This document shows, in pieces, positions 25,189 to 33,659 of a stretch of 47,459 bases of DNA (positions are counted from its first letter, which is position 1; each line of letters starts with the position of its first letter). Under the pieces are notes generated by a model that worked only from the letters and a program-made list of their open reading frames with translations, was not told where the DNA came from and made no database searches. The DNA is from Erysipelotrichaceae bacterium (GTDB taxonomy: Bacteria; Bacillota_I; Bacilli_A; Erysipelotrichales; Erysipelotrichaceae): NCBI GenBank assembly GCA_012516665.1, contig JAAYWN010000012.1:1-47459 (forward strand). The letters run 5' to 3'. Both the position numbers and the translations under genes were made by a program.

Positions 25189-26336
25189 TCTGCTACCTCC
25201 GCCAAGAAAACAGATTCATCATTCAGGCTTTCGACAGCTACCCGCATATCCATGAAAGAGATCTTCTTTGTCACAAATGTATTGCTGCCGACACGATGGT
25301 CGATCAGGCTTGGATTGAAAAGAGCCGTTTTCTTCGTGCGAAGATAGAAAACGCCCTGATCATCGCCTGCGGATACCGGCTTGCGCACAGGTGCATGCAT
25401 GTCCGTATGTTCCTGCTGTGCCGTATCGATCAGATCCTGTACAACCGCATGGGCCGTTGGCAGAGAGCCCGCGCCCTGGCCGATAAAGACCGCTTTGCCA
25501 AGCGTATCGCTGTCGCATTCCAAAGCATTGTAATTCAGCGGAATACTGGCAAAGATATCTTCCTTCTTTACAAAGCATGGGCGGACAAAGATCGAGACAA
25601 AGCTGTCATGATCCGCGCCGCTGCCGATCAGCTTGCATACATAGCCATGTTCATGACAGAAAGCAATTTCTTCTTTGGCAATATTGCGGATGCCAAACGT
25701 CGGAATTTCCTCCGGATCAACGATCGCATGAAAAGCTGCCATACTGGACAGCACTGTCTTATAGCGGACATCCCATCCATCAATATCATCCGATGGATCT
25801 CTTTCGGCATAGCCTAGTCCCTGCGCTTCTTTGATCATGGCGCCGAACTCCTTATTCTCATTATTCATGCGTGTAAGAATATAATTGCTTGTGCCATTGA
25901 AGATGCCCTTAAAATGATGGATCTCATCGATCCTCTGAATATGTTCCAGTTCATGGATCCAAGGAATGCCGCCGCCGCAGGCTGCTTCATATTTCAGCTG
26001 TACATGATTCTCCTGGGCTAGGAAAAAAAGTTCTTCGGCAAATGCTGCCAGCATCTTTTTATTAGATGTCACCGCATTCTTATGTTCCTGCAGAGCCTTC
26101 TTGATAAAACTGTGAGCAGGCTCCAGACCGCCCATGCATTCACATACCGTATCAATAGATGGATCATTCAGAATATCATCCGCATCCAAAGTCATGCGGG
26201 CATCTGTCATCTCTGCTTCGCTCTTAACTAAGATTTTAACAATCTCAAGCTTCTTTGTTTCTTCACTCAGCTGCCGGTCAATGATCTTCCTGACCCCGCT
26301 GCCTACGACTCCATGTCCCAACAGTCCTATTTTCAT
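25185..26336 (-). CDS. hom: Homoserine dehydrogenase
   Basis: 383 aa. NAD(P)-binding GLLGHGVVGSGV, then CMGGLEPAHSFIKKAL, KYEAACGGGIPWI, FNGTSNYILTRM, and the catalytic segment EAQGLGYAERDPSDDIDGWD with the proton-relay Lys in VRYK. It reduces aspartate semialdehyde to homoserine. The C-terminus after about residue 330 is short and not a full ACT domain, so feedback control may rest mainly on LysC. First gene of hom-lysC-asd, divergent from thrC across 97 bases. GAGGATACT precedes ATG. Confidence 0.95.
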   Translation of the reverse strand: MKIGLLGHGVVGSGVRKIIDRQLSEETKKLEIVKILVKSEAEMTDARMTLDADDILNDPSIDTVCECMGGLEPAHSFIKKALQEHKNAVTSNKKMLAAFAEELFFLAQENHVQLKYEAACGGGIPWIHELEHIQRIDEIHHFKGIFNGTSNYILTRMNNENKEFGAMIKEAQGLGYAERDPSDDIDGWDVRYKTVLSSMAAFHAIVDPEEIPTFGIRNIAKEEIAFCHEHGYVCKLIGSGADHDSFVSIFVRPCFVKKEDIFASIPLNYNALECDSDTLGKAVFIGQGAGSLPTAHAVVQDLIDTAQQEHTDMHAPVRKPVSAGDDQGVFYLRTKKTALFNPSLIDHRVGSNTFVTKKISFMDMRVAVESLNDESVFLAEVAE

Positions 26337-26374
26337 AGTATCCTCTTTTCTGAGTGTTTCTGTTATAGATACAC

Positions 26375-26403
26375 TTGTTTTTAAAACACAAACATAGTAT
26401 CAT
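26375..26403 (+). promoter_or_regulatory. thrC promoter in the divergent hom/thrC gap
   Basis: TTGTTT (26375-26380), 17 bases, TATCAT (26398-26403), about 30 bases before the thrC ATG. On the opposite strand an interleaved hom promoter (TTGTGT, 18-base spacer, TATAAC) can be drawn through the same DNA. A partial inverted repeat TTGTTTT-TAAAACACAA lies at the shared centre and could bind one regulator of both operons. Confidence 0.55.
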
Positions 26404-26433
26404 TTCTGAGAAATGGAATCAAGGAGAAAATTT

Positions 26434-27927
26434 ATGATCAAGTATGTCAGCAGCAGAAATAAGCAGGAAGCAGTTTCATTTCATGAAGCAGTGATCCATG
26501 GATTGGCCGAGGACGGGGGCCTCTATACGCCCGATCATATCAGCCAAAAGATCCTTCCGCAGGAAATCCTGAACAGCAGCTATCCTGAAATAGCCGCTAA
26601 GATCATCGGCACATTGCTTGATGATTACAGTGCCGCCGAGATCAATGCATGTGTGCATGGCGCGTATGATACGCATTTTGATATTAAAGAGATCGTCCCT
26701 TTAACAAAGATCCATGATGGATACCTGATGGAACTGTGGCACGGTCCGACCAGTGCTTTTAAGGATATTGCTTTGACCATCCTGCCGCATCTGATGATCA
26801 GTGCTTATCAGAAAGAAAAAAGGAACGATACCATTGCGATACTGACAGCGACCTCCGGCGATACCGGCAAAGCAGCCTTAGCTGGTTTCAGCGATGTCAG
26901 GCATACTGCCATTACCGTCTTCTATCCGGAGATCGGCGTCTCGCCGATCCAGAAGCGCCAGATGCAGACAAGCCTTGGCCGCAACGTTGACGTGATCGCT
27001 GTCAAAGGAAACTTTGATGACTGTCAGCGCATGGTAAAGCAGGCAATGAGCAATCAGGAAGTTCTGGCTTCTTTAGACGGTGTCACTCTGTCCTCTGCCA
27101 ACAGCATCAATATCGGCCGCTTGGTCCCGCAGATCGTATACTACTATTCTTCCTATGCAAAGCTGGTGAACAGCGGCGCGATTGCCCTTGGCGATGCCGT
27201 TAATTATGCCGTACCGACCGGCAATTTCGGTGATATTCTGGCCGGCTGGATTGCTAAGCAGCTTGGTCTGCCGATCCACAAACTGATCTGTGCCTCCAAT
27301 CGAAATCATGTCCTGACTGATTTTCTGCAGACGGGTATCTATTCGGTCAAGCGGCCCTTCCATACAACGATGTCACCATCCATGGATATCCTGATCTCTT
27401 CCAACTTAGAAAGACTGCTCTTCATGATGAGCGGCAATGATGACAGCTTTGTCAGAGAAATGATGCTGCAGCTGAAACAGAACGGCAGATATGCGGTGCC
27501 TCAGGAGCTCAGAGAAAAGATCCAGGAGAGCTTCTGCGGCTATTGGACAGATGAAGAAGAATGCTCCTCCGCCATGCATGATCTATACCAGAGCGAACAT
27601 GTACTGATCGATCCGCATACGGCTGTTGCCATGCATGCATCAGAGCAGTACAAAAAAGAAACCGGTGATACTGCACCATGCATCATCCTTTCGACTGCTT
27701 CTCCTTATAAGTTCTCGCATGATGTATTGAAAGCCGTCGCTGATGAAGATATTGCCGATGACTTTGCGGCCATGGACAGGCTCCATGAGCTTTCGAAGAT
27801 GCCGATACCGCAGGGCCTGGCCGAGCTCAGGAAAATGCCGATCCGTTTCCACCGTTCTATTGAGATCAAAGATGGCATGCATGTTATTGCGGATAGGATG
27901 AAGGAGATCGCTCATGCTGAAGATTAA
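26434..27927 (+). CDS. thrC: Threonine synthase
   Basis: 497 aa PLP enzyme, O-phosphohomoserine to threonine. The N-terminal YVSSRNKQEAVSFHEAV and DGGLYTP, PLP-lysine in GPTSAFKDIAL, phosphate loop ATSGDTGKAALAGF and NSINIGRLVPQIVYY are typical of the long (class I, ~490-residue) form. The start is moved to 26434 because AAGGAGAAAATTT precedes it; the upstream ATG at 26413 does not have one. It overlaps thrB by 14 bases. First gene of thrC-thrB-ACT-membrane protein. Confidence 0.95.
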   Translation: MIKYVSSRNKQEAVSFHEAVIHGLAEDGGLYTPDHISQKILPQEILNSSYPEIAAKIIGTLLDDYSAAEINACVHGAYDTHFDIKEIVPLTKIHDGYLMELWHGPTSAFKDIALTILPHLMISAYQKEKRNDTIAILTATSGDTGKAALAGFSDVRHTAITVFYPEIGVSPIQKRQMQTSLGRNVDVIAVKGNFDDCQRMVKQAMSNQEVLASLDGVTLSSANSINIGRLVPQIVYYYSSYAKLVNSGAIALGDAVNYAVPTGNFGDILAGWIAKQLGLPIHKLICASNRNHVLTDFLQTGIYSVKRPFHTTMSPSMDILISSNLERLLFMMSGNDDSFVREMMLQLKQNGRYAVPQELREKIQESFCGYWTDEEECSSAMHDLYQSEHVLIDPHTAVAMHASEQYKKETGDTAPCIILSTASPYKFSHDVLKAVADEDIADDFAAMDRLHELSKMPIPQGLAELRKMPIRFHRSIEIKDGMHVIADRMKEIAHAED

Positions 27928-28792
27928 AGCACCTGCAAGTTCCGCCAATTTAGGGCCTGGCTTTGACTGTCTGGGATTGGCATTGGATCTTTACAATACC
28001 TTTGATGTTGAAACATGCGAGCAGGACAGACTGGAAAACGTTGAAGACCGTTTTAACAATTCCGACAATCTTTTCCTGCAGGCCTACCACTACGGTATGA
28101 CAAAGATCGGCATCGAAGATGGCATTCATGCCATCTTTCACTGTGATATTCCGGTCTCCCGCGGACTTGGCTCCAGTGCATCCATGATCACAGCCGGTCT
28201 CTGTGCCGCCAGTGCGCTGCACCAGGATGCACTCAGTGAAAATGAGATCTTCCAGTATGCCAGCCAGCTGGAAGGCCACCCTGATAACGCAGCTCCATGC
28301 TTCTTCGGCGGTCTGACTGCTTCGACTGAATATAAAGATCGCTATGTCAGCCATCATCTCAGTCTGCAGGAAGATCTGTATTTCACAGTTCTGATCCCTG
28401 ACTTTGAAGTTTCTACAGAGGAAGCCAGAGCGATCCTGCCGGAAAGCTATCCAAGAGAAGTGGCTGCTGCCAATGGCGGACGCCTTCTCTATATGTGCGA
28501 AGGCCTGCGGACCGGTTCTTTCTCGCTCTTACAGATCGGTGCCAGAGATGCTCTGCATGAACCATACCGCCGCCAGCTGATTCCTGGCTTTGATACGATC
28601 AAGGAACTGACGGAAAGAGAGAGCCATGGCATCCTGCTGATCAGCGGTTCCGGATCGACCTGTCTCTTGATTTCGAAGATCCCTCTCTCGGAAACAGTGC
28701 GCTGCCGGATTGCACAGATCAAAGATCATCATTGGCAGATCAAAGAGCTTCGTCCAGCCATCGGCACAGAGATCGAAGGTGACCGTGAATGA
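27914..28792 (+). CDS. thrB: Homoserine kinase
   Basis: 292 aa GHMP kinase phosphorylating homoserine. LKIKAPASSANLGPGFDCLGLALDLYN at the N-terminus, ATP loop VSRGLGSSASMITAG, EGHPDNAAPCFFGG, and the C-terminal LISGSGSTCLLI. It starts inside thrC (AAGGAGATCGCTC before ATG) and its stop overlaps the next start as ATGA. Supplies the substrate of ThrC. Confidence 0.95.
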   Translation: MLKIKAPASSANLGPGFDCLGLALDLYNTFDVETCEQDRLENVEDRFNNSDNLFLQAYHYGMTKIGIEDGIHAIFHCDIPVSRGLGSSASMITAGLCAASALHQDALSENEIFQYASQLEGHPDNAAPCFFGGLTASTEYKDRYVSHHLSLQEDLYFTVLIPDFEVSTEEARAILPESYPREVAAANGGRLLYMCEGLRTGSFSLLQIGARDALHEPYRRQLIPGFDTIKELTERESHGILLISGSGSTCLLISKIPLSETVRCRIAQIKDHHWQIKELRPAIGTEIEGDRE

Positions 28793-29226
28793 CATCTGAT
28801 TATTTATTTGTAAACAAAAAGATCCTGCCGGATTATCTCGACAAAGTCATTCTGGCAAGAGATCTCTTAGCTTCGCATGAAGCAGATACAATTACTGATG
28901 CAGTTGCCAAGGCCGGCATTTCCAGGAATACTTACTACAAGTACAAGGATTATGTATTTTCTGCCGATTCACCGACCGTCGGGCGGCATGTTGTGCTCTC
29001 CATGATCCTGAAAGATGAAGCAGGCGTACTGAATTCCGTACTGACCAGGCTGAATGAACTGCACACCTCTGTGCTGACCATCTCGCAGGCTCTGCCGATC
29101 GGCCATAAAGCAAATGTGCTGATCTCTTTGGATATTTCCAAAGTCACCGTACCTGTAGATGAGATCACCAAAGAGCTAAAAGAACTGAATCACGTCCGCA
29201 GCGTCCACATGGATGCCATGGACTAA
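28789..29226 (+). CDS. ACT domain-containing protein (UPF0735/PheB-like)
   Basis: 145 aa. N-terminal DYLFVNKKILPDYLDKVILARDLLAS and a short helix-turn-helix-like stretch (AVAKAGISRNTYYKYKDYV) precede a C-terminal ACT domain (HVVLSMILKDEAGVLNSVLTRL...). UPF0735 members are small ACT proteins, once called PheB, often sitting beside hom, thrC and thrB. They are thought to be amino-acid sensors or regulators. It overlaps thrB by 4 bases (ATGA), fitting a regulatory role for the threonine branch; the ligand is unknown. Confidence 0.88.
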   Translation: MTSDYLFVNKKILPDYLDKVILARDLLASHEADTITDAVAKAGISRNTYYKYKDYVFSADSPTVGRHVVLSMILKDEAGVLNSVLTRLNELHTSVLTISQALPIGHKANVLISLDISKVTVPVDEITKELKELNHVRSVHMDAMD

Positions 29227-29236
29227 AAAGGAGAAA

Positions 29237-29638
29237 ATGAACAATACCTTAAAACAGATCTTATCCGGCATCATGATCGCCGGCGATGCTTTCCTGATGC
29301 TGGTCGCTGTCATACTTATGACTGAGGGCGATACCGGCATTGCCATCTTCATGCTGATATTTTTAACTGTCGATGCTTTTCTCAGCGTGGACTACATTCT
29401 TGCCCTGCATCGTCAGAATACAGTTCTGAAAGAACAGGAAGTGGAAGAACAGATTGCTTCTCTTCACTCCCAAATGGAAGAAGAACAGTTCGCCCAGAAA
29501 GAAAAAGAGCTTCAGCGAAAAAGAGAAGCAGAAGACGATGCCTTTGTACAGGATATCCGTGAAGAGAAAGATGATTCGCTTGAAGAGCTGAAAGATAAAC
29601 TGACAAAGAAAGAACAATCCATACCATCAAAAAAATGA
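29237..29638 (+). CDS. Small membrane protein with coiled-coil tail
   Basis: 133 aa. Two hydrophobic segments (about residues 8-30 and 33-55) are followed by a charged, Glu/Lys/Gln-rich coiled coil of about 75 residues (ALHRQNTVLKEQEVEEQI onwards). I do not recognise it. The start at 29237 is taken over 29213 because AAAGGAG precedes it. It lies 10 bases after the ACT gene, as the last gene of the thrC operon, and its stop codon lies in the bidirectional terminator. No link to threonine synthesis is evident. Confidence 0.7.
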   Translation: MNNTLKQILSGIMIAGDAFLMLVAVILMTEGDTGIAIFMLIFLTVDAFLSVDYILALHRQNTVLKEQEVEEQIASLHSQMEEEQFAQKEKELQRKREAEDDAFVQDIREEKDDSLEELKDKLTKKEQSIPSKK

Positions 29639-29661
29639 CTCTGTACGGCAGTCATTTTTTA
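29628..29661. terminator. Bidirectional terminator shared by convergent genes
   Basis: AAAAAATGACT (29630-29640) and AGTCATTTTTT (29650-29660) form a stem with A and T runs on both sides. The TGA of the plus-strand gene and the TAA of the flavodoxin gene both lie in it, so it overlaps two stop codons. Confidence 0.9.
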
Positions 29662-30180
29662 GTCCGTGATATTTTCTTCTGCCCATTTTTGGATCGCTGC
29701 TTCGGAAGATACAGCATCCTTTCCGTGAATGGAAAGTCCGCTGCCGATCTTTGCGCCTTGGCAGATCTGCGCCAGATCACTGACGCAATGGCCCAATCCA
29801 GATCCTTCATTGCTCATAACAGGAAATACGTTTTTTCCTGTAAAATCCAAGCGTTCAAGCTGACTGAAGACAGGCATCGGATACGTACCGCACCAGCATG
29901 GTCCGGCAACAACAATGTTTTCATATCCATCAATACTGGTCAGATATTCTTTCAATGCAGGCCTGGCTTTTTCTTTTGCTTCTTTTTTTTCTTCATTGAC
30001 ACATTCTGTATAATTCTCAGAATAGTCATGCAAAGGCTTGATCTCAAAGACATCTGCCTGCAGTGCTTTGACAATATACTGTACCGCAATTTCTGTATTC
30101 CCCTTTTTCAGGACTTCAATGTTTCCATTGACATAATTCTCTCCGCGGCGCGAATAATAGATCACCAGATCTTTTGCCAT
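29659..30180 (-). CDS. Flavodoxin family protein
   Basis: 173 aa with the flavodoxin fold: FMN phosphate loop YYSRRGENYVNG, then VFEIKPLHDYSENYTEC, and the FMN-ring contact region VAGPCWCGTYPMPVFS, followed by a 60-residue tail. This is the group close to flavodoxin_4 / NAD(P)H-dependent flavin proteins, probably an electron carrier or small oxidoreductase. The start at 30180 (AAAGGAG upstream) is preferred to 30210. It lies 38 bases after the EamA gene on the same strand. Confidence 0.85.
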   Translation of the reverse strand: MAKDLVIYYSRRGENYVNGNIEVLKKGNTEIAVQYIVKALQADVFEIKPLHDYSENYTECVNEEKKEAKEKARPALKEYLTSIDGYENIVVAGPCWCGTYPMPVFSQLERLDFTGKNVFPVMSNEGSGLGHCVSDLAQICQGAKIGSGLSIHGKDAVSSEAAIQKWAEENITD

Positions 30181-30218
30181 ATTTTTCTCCTTTGTTTCAT
30201 TTATCTGCATTTATTCTA

Positions 30219-31124
30219 TCATTGTGCCTGTTTTTCTTCACGGTCTCTTTTTGAGATCAGCGCAAGCATCAGAAAGACGCAGAAAAAGCCGGCAGCATCA
30301 TAAAGGGTAAATGGGCTGTTCATAAAGAGGAACGTTGTCAGAGCGGCTGTAATCGGCTCTGAGAAGCCATAGAGGATCGCTTTGGAAGGCCCAATCAGAG
30401 CTACGCCCTTCATATAGCAGAGAAAGGCCAGAATGTTGCCGACCACGACAACAAAGGCAATGCCGGCTAAACCAAGCAGCGTAGGCGTATATGACATGGT
30501 CCAAATATGAAACACCAAGGCAAAGAAGACACCTCCCATTAAAAAGGCCCATCCCTGCAGAATGGCAATCGGGAACTGCTTCAGCAGCCTGGCCGGTTCC
30601 ACATTGTAGATCATGACGCAGAATGCACAGCCGATCCCGCTGAGCAGTGCTTCCGGCGCAATCGCATTGCTGGAAAAACAGCCATGCGTTGTAATCAGAA
30701 AGACACCGAGCATTGCCAAAGCGATTGCACCTGCTTCGCTCCATCTTGGCCATCGGGAAGAAAGTATGCATGTCACAGCCAGAATAAAGATCGGTGAAAG
30801 ATCCTGCAGGATCGTTGCTGCGCCGGCAGAACTTAACTGAATGGTCAGAAAGTAAAGATACTGACAGAAGCTGATACCGCACAAGCCATAAACGATCATA
30901 TCCAGAATGTTGCGCTTCGTCTTCCATGGTCCCCAGATCTTTTTTCCATATCGGAATATACAGTAAACAAACAGAAGGATCCCAGCACATCCCAAACGGA
31001 TCGGCACAAGCCATCTGCTGTCCATGCCCTGCTGGGTAAATAAATACTGTCCGACTGATCCGCTCAATCCCCAGCAGACCCCGCCGAAGATTGAAAGAAA
31101 AGCACCCTTCACTTCATCGCTCAT
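30219..31124 (-). CDS. EamA/DMT superfamily transporter
   Basis: 301 aa with ten predicted transmembrane helices in two repeats of five, each with an EamA pattern (VCWGLSGSVGQYLF at the start of the first, LAFLCYMKGVALIGPSKAILYGFSEPITAAL in the second). Substrates of the family are metabolites such as amino acids; none can be named here. There is no Shine-Dalgarno before the ATG. A TATAAT lies only 9 bases upstream (31134-31139), so the message may be leaderless, or translation may be coupled to the DUF4186 gene, which stops 15 bases earlier. Confidence 0.88.
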   Translation of the reverse strand: MSDEVKGAFLSIFGGVCWGLSGSVGQYLFTQQGMDSRWLVPIRLGCAGILLFVYCIFRYGKKIWGPWKTKRNILDMIVYGLCGISFCQYLYFLTIQLSSAGAATILQDLSPIFILAVTCILSSRWPRWSEAGAIALAMLGVFLITTHGCFSSNAIAPEALLSGIGCAFCVMIYNVEPARLLKQFPIAILQGWAFLMGGVFFALVFHIWTMSYTPTLLGLAGIAFVVVVGNILAFLCYMKGVALIGPSKAILYGFSEPITAALTTFLFMNSPFTLYDAAGFFCVFLMLALISKRDREEKQAQ

Positions 31125-31133
31125 ATGGGTGCT

Positions 31134-31139
31134 ATTATA
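31134..31139 (-). promoter_or_regulatory. -10 box (TATAAT) immediately before the EamA gene
   Basis: TATAAT ends 9 bases from the ATG, so transcription would begin about 2-3 bases before the start codon. The -35 is weak (TTTCAG at 17 bases). Either a leaderless promoter or chance. Confidence 0.4.
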
Positions 31140-31520
31140 CTATTCTTTTGAGATGTCTGAAACATCATCCTTCATCTCTTCTTTGATCCAAGACATCAAA
31201 AGATGAACGATCTGTTCCTGCTGTCTGGCATTCAGTTCTATATTCTGCGGCACATGATACCACTTGTTCAGACACCCGCGGCAGCAGCACGCCGTCGCAT
31301 GCTGAGCAATAAATACCGGATGGCCCCTCATCGGTGTCTGTTTCCCATCATTGACAATCTCTGCCGGCGCCAGCCGTTCCCGCACAAAATCACGGGCATG
31401 ATCCTCAATGACATCCATACCTTTTTCTGCAATATACTTCCGATCCTTTTCCTTCAGGTGAAAGGAAGAACGGAATTTCGATCTCTTCAGTTTGATCAAT
31501 GCTTCTTCAATCGTCTGCAT
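31140..31520 (-). CDS. DUF4186 family protein
   Basis: 126 aa. The family pattern is clear: RSKFRSSFHL at residue 14, IAEKGMDVIEDHARDFVRERLAPA, then NDGKQTPMRGHPVFIAQHATACCCRGCL near the C-terminus. The Cys/His cluster looks able to bind metal. Function is unknown to me. The gene begins only 12 bases beyond the T run of the typA terminator. The only SD-like bases (GAAGGG) touch the start codon, so its expression may depend on read-through of that terminator. Confidence 0.85.
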   Translation of the reverse strand: MQTIEEALIKLKRSKFRSSFHLKEKDRKYIAEKGMDVIEDHARDFVRERLAPAEIVNDGKQTPMRGHPVFIAQHATACCCRGCLNKWYHVPQNIELNARQQEQIVHLLMSWIKEEMKDDVSDISKE

Positions 31521-31531
31521 CCCTTCATTTT

Positions 31532-31561
31532 AAAAAAAGACACTGGTTTTTTCCAGTGCCT
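31532..31561 (-). terminator. Terminator after typA
   Basis: GGCACTGG / CCAGTGTC stem with six A in the loop and seven T on the minus strand, right after the typA stop. Confidence 0.88.
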
Positions 31562-31566
31562 CTTGC

Positions 31567-33405
31567 TTAATCATCAGATTCGTCTTCAATCTTGCCAAGC
31601 TCTCTTGCGTGTCTTCTGCGTTCAACTGCAGTCAGATACTTTTTGCGGATACGGATATCCGTCGGTGTGATCTCAACAAGTTCATCATCATTGATAAACT
31701 CAATCGCCTGTTCCAATGTCAGTACCTTCGGCGGAACAAGTTTCATAGCCTCATCATTTCCGGTAGAACGAACGGCTGTCATCTTCTTGTTCTTGATCGG
31801 GTTGACGCCCATATCCATATTCTTAGAAGAGACACCGACGATCATTCCTTCATAAACAGGTGTCTGTGCATCAATGAACAGCTGTCCTCTGTTCTGGATA
31901 TTCCACAGAGCATATGTCATAGCACCGCCTGTTTCCGTTGAGATCAAAGCACCGTTCTCACGCTGCGGGATCTCGCCCTTCCATGGCTCATAGTCTGCTA
32001 AGCGCTGCACCAATGTGCCTTCGCCATGTGTCATGTTAATGAAATCAGAACGGAAGCCGATCAGACCGCGGGTAGGGACCGCATAAGTGATCCTTGTATA
32101 AGTTCCCTGGTCTTCCATATTGTTCAGCAGGCCCTTGCGGACATTCAGCGTACTGATGACAGATCCTGAATATTCGTTCGGCACATCGATAACGACTTCT
32201 TCAACTGGTTCACATGTCACCCCATTGATCTTCTTTAAGATGACCTGAGGTCTGGAGACGGCTATTTCAAAGCCTTCTCTTCTCATCTGTTCCAGCAGGA
32301 TCGTCAGATGAAGCTCACCTCTGCCGGATACTTTGAAGGTATCCGTAGAATCTGTATTTTCAACTTTCAGACCCACATTGACTTCAAGTTCCTTATCCAA
32401 TCTTTCACGGATATTCCGAGAAGTCACATATTTGCCGACCTGGCCGGCAAATGGTGAATCGTTGACCATGAAATTCATGGACAGCGTCGGTTCCTCGATC
32501 TTGATCGCAGGCATTGGATCCGGTGCTCCGACTGGGCAGAGCGTATCGCCGATATCAATATCCGGAATGCCGGAGATCATGCATATCTCGCCGCACTGGA
32601 TCTCAGAAGCAGGGATCCGTGACAGTCCTTTATACAGGAAGACCTGATTTGTCTTTCCCTTATGCGCATTGCCATTGGCATTGCACACTTCATATTCAGT
32701 TGCTTCTTTCAGCGTTCCTTTATAAACACGTCCGATGCCCAAGCGTCCAATATAATCATCATAAGCCAAAGCAGAGATCTGCATCTGCACAGGTTCATCC
32801 ATTAAGTTCGGATACGTCTGCGTATGATGAATGATCGTTTCAAACAGCGGCACAATGTCATTGTTCTTATCTGTCCATTCATAGCGGACAATGCCTTCTC
32901 TGGCAACACCATACAGAATTGGGAAATCCAGCTGATCATCTGTTGCATTCAATTCCAGCATCAGATCATACACTTCATCAATGACTTCCGTAGCTCTCTG
33001 ATCCTGCTTATCCATTTTATTGATCAGCAAGATCGGTCTCAGACCGCACTCCAAAGACTTTGAAAGGACAAATCTCGTCTGCGGCATCGGTCCTTCTGCA
33101 GAATCAACAAGCAAAATGACAGTATCGACTGTTTTGATAATACGTTCAACCTCAGATGAGAAATCTGCATGCCCTGGGGTATCTATAATATTGATCTTAT
33201 AGTCCTTGTACTGCACTGAACAGTTCTTAGAATAAATCGTTATTCCTCTTTCACGTTCCAAGTCATTGGAATCCATGATGCAGTCAACAACCTTCTCATT
33301 GTCCTTGAAGACATGCGACTGCTTGAGGAATGCATTGACCAGAGTGGATTTGCCGGCATCAACGTGCGCAATGACAGCGATATTTATAATCTTCTGATAG
33401 TCCAT
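31567..33405 (-). CDS. typA: Translational GTPase TypA/BipA
   Basis: 612 aa, the full family length. G1 [12 protein letters not shown]2 [13 protein letters not shown]3 [12 protein letters not shown]4 NKMDK, followed by the EF-G-like domains II, III and V and the BipA C-terminal domain ([19 protein letters not shown]). It binds the 70S ribosome and aids ribosome assembly and stress or low-temperature growth. AAAGGAGTGTGAACT precedes ATG and a good promoter lies at 33455-33483, so it is probably monocistronic. Confidence 0.97.
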   Translation of the reverse strand: MDYQKIINIAVIAHVDAGKSTLVNAFLKQSHVFKDNEKVVDCIMDSNDLERERGITIYSKNCSVQYKDYKINIIDTPGHADFSSEVERIIKTVDTVILLVDSAEGPMPQTRFVLSKSLECGLRPILLINKMDKQDQRATEVIDEVYDLMLELNATDDQLDFPILYGVAREGIVRYEWTDKNNDIVPLFETIIHHTQTYPNLMDEPVQMQISALAYDDYIGRLGIGRVYKGTLKEATEYEVCNANGNAHKGKTNQVFLYKGLSRIPASEIQCGEICMISGIPDIDIGDTLCPVGAPDPMPAIKIEEPTLSMNFMVNDSPFAGQVGKYVTSRNIRERLDKELEVNVGLKVENTDSTDTFKVSGRGELHLTILLEQMRREGFEIAVSRPQVILKKINGVTCEPVEEVVIDVPNEYSGSVISTLNVRKGLLNNMEDQGTYTRITYAVPTRGLIGFRSDFINMTHGEGTLVQRLADYEPWKGEIPQRENGALISTETGGAMTYALWNIQNRGQLFIDAQTPVYEGMIVGVSSKNMDMGVNPIKNKKMTAVRSTGNDEAMKLVPPKVLTLEQAIEFINDDELVEITPTDIRIRKKYLTAVERRRHARELGKIEDESDD

Positions 33406-33454
33406 AGTTCACACTCCTTTACTTTATTTAATATAAACATTTGGAAACCTGCTT

Positions 33455-33483
33455 ATTATAAGGTCAAAGCCCCTAAATTACAA
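33455..33483 (-). promoter_or_regulatory. typA promoter
   Basis: TTGTAA (33478-33483), 17 bases, TATAAT (33455-33460) on the minus strand, about 50 bases before the typA ATG. Divergent from the tRNA-Leu promoter. Confidence 0.7.
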
Positions 33484-33504
33484 CAAAAAACCGTTCCAGA
33501 CACG

Positions 33505-33534
33505 TTGACTTTATTTCCAATGCCGATATATAAT
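33505..33534 (+). promoter_or_regulatory. tRNA-Leu promoter
   Basis: TTGACT (33505-33510), 18 bases, TATAAT (33529-33534), ending 10 bases before the tRNA. Strong -10. Confidence 0.8.
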
Positions 33535-33544
33535 ACTCAGGCAT

Positions 33545-33625
33545 GCACCAGTGGTGGAATGGCAGACACGTACGCTTGAGGGGCGTATGGGGCGACCCGT
33601 GCAAGTTCAAGTCTTGTCTGGTGCA
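33545..33625 (+). tRNA. tRNA-Leu (anticodon GAG)
   Basis: Class II tRNA: acceptor GCACCAG/CTGGTGC, anticodon stem TACGC/GCGTA with loop TTGAGGG (GAG), long variable arm around GGGGCGACCC, T arm with GTTCAAGTC. CCA is not encoded (ACCT follows). Confidence 0.94.
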
Positions 33626-33628
33626 CCT

Positions 33629-33659
33629 AAAAAGCTCGCATAATCTGCGAACTTTTTTT
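33629..33659. terminator. Bidirectional terminator after tRNA-Leu
   Basis: AAAGCTCGCA / TGCGAACTTT stem, with a T run on the plus strand and an A run on the left. Ends tRNA-Leu and also overlaps the stop of the minus-strand sensor kinase gene (33658). Confidence 0.85.

Noticed and set aside
26337-26433. T-box or lysine riboswitch before hom or thrC
   Set aside because: The gap is 97 bases in total and leaves no room for such a leader; no anti-terminator or lysine-aptamer motif is seen.
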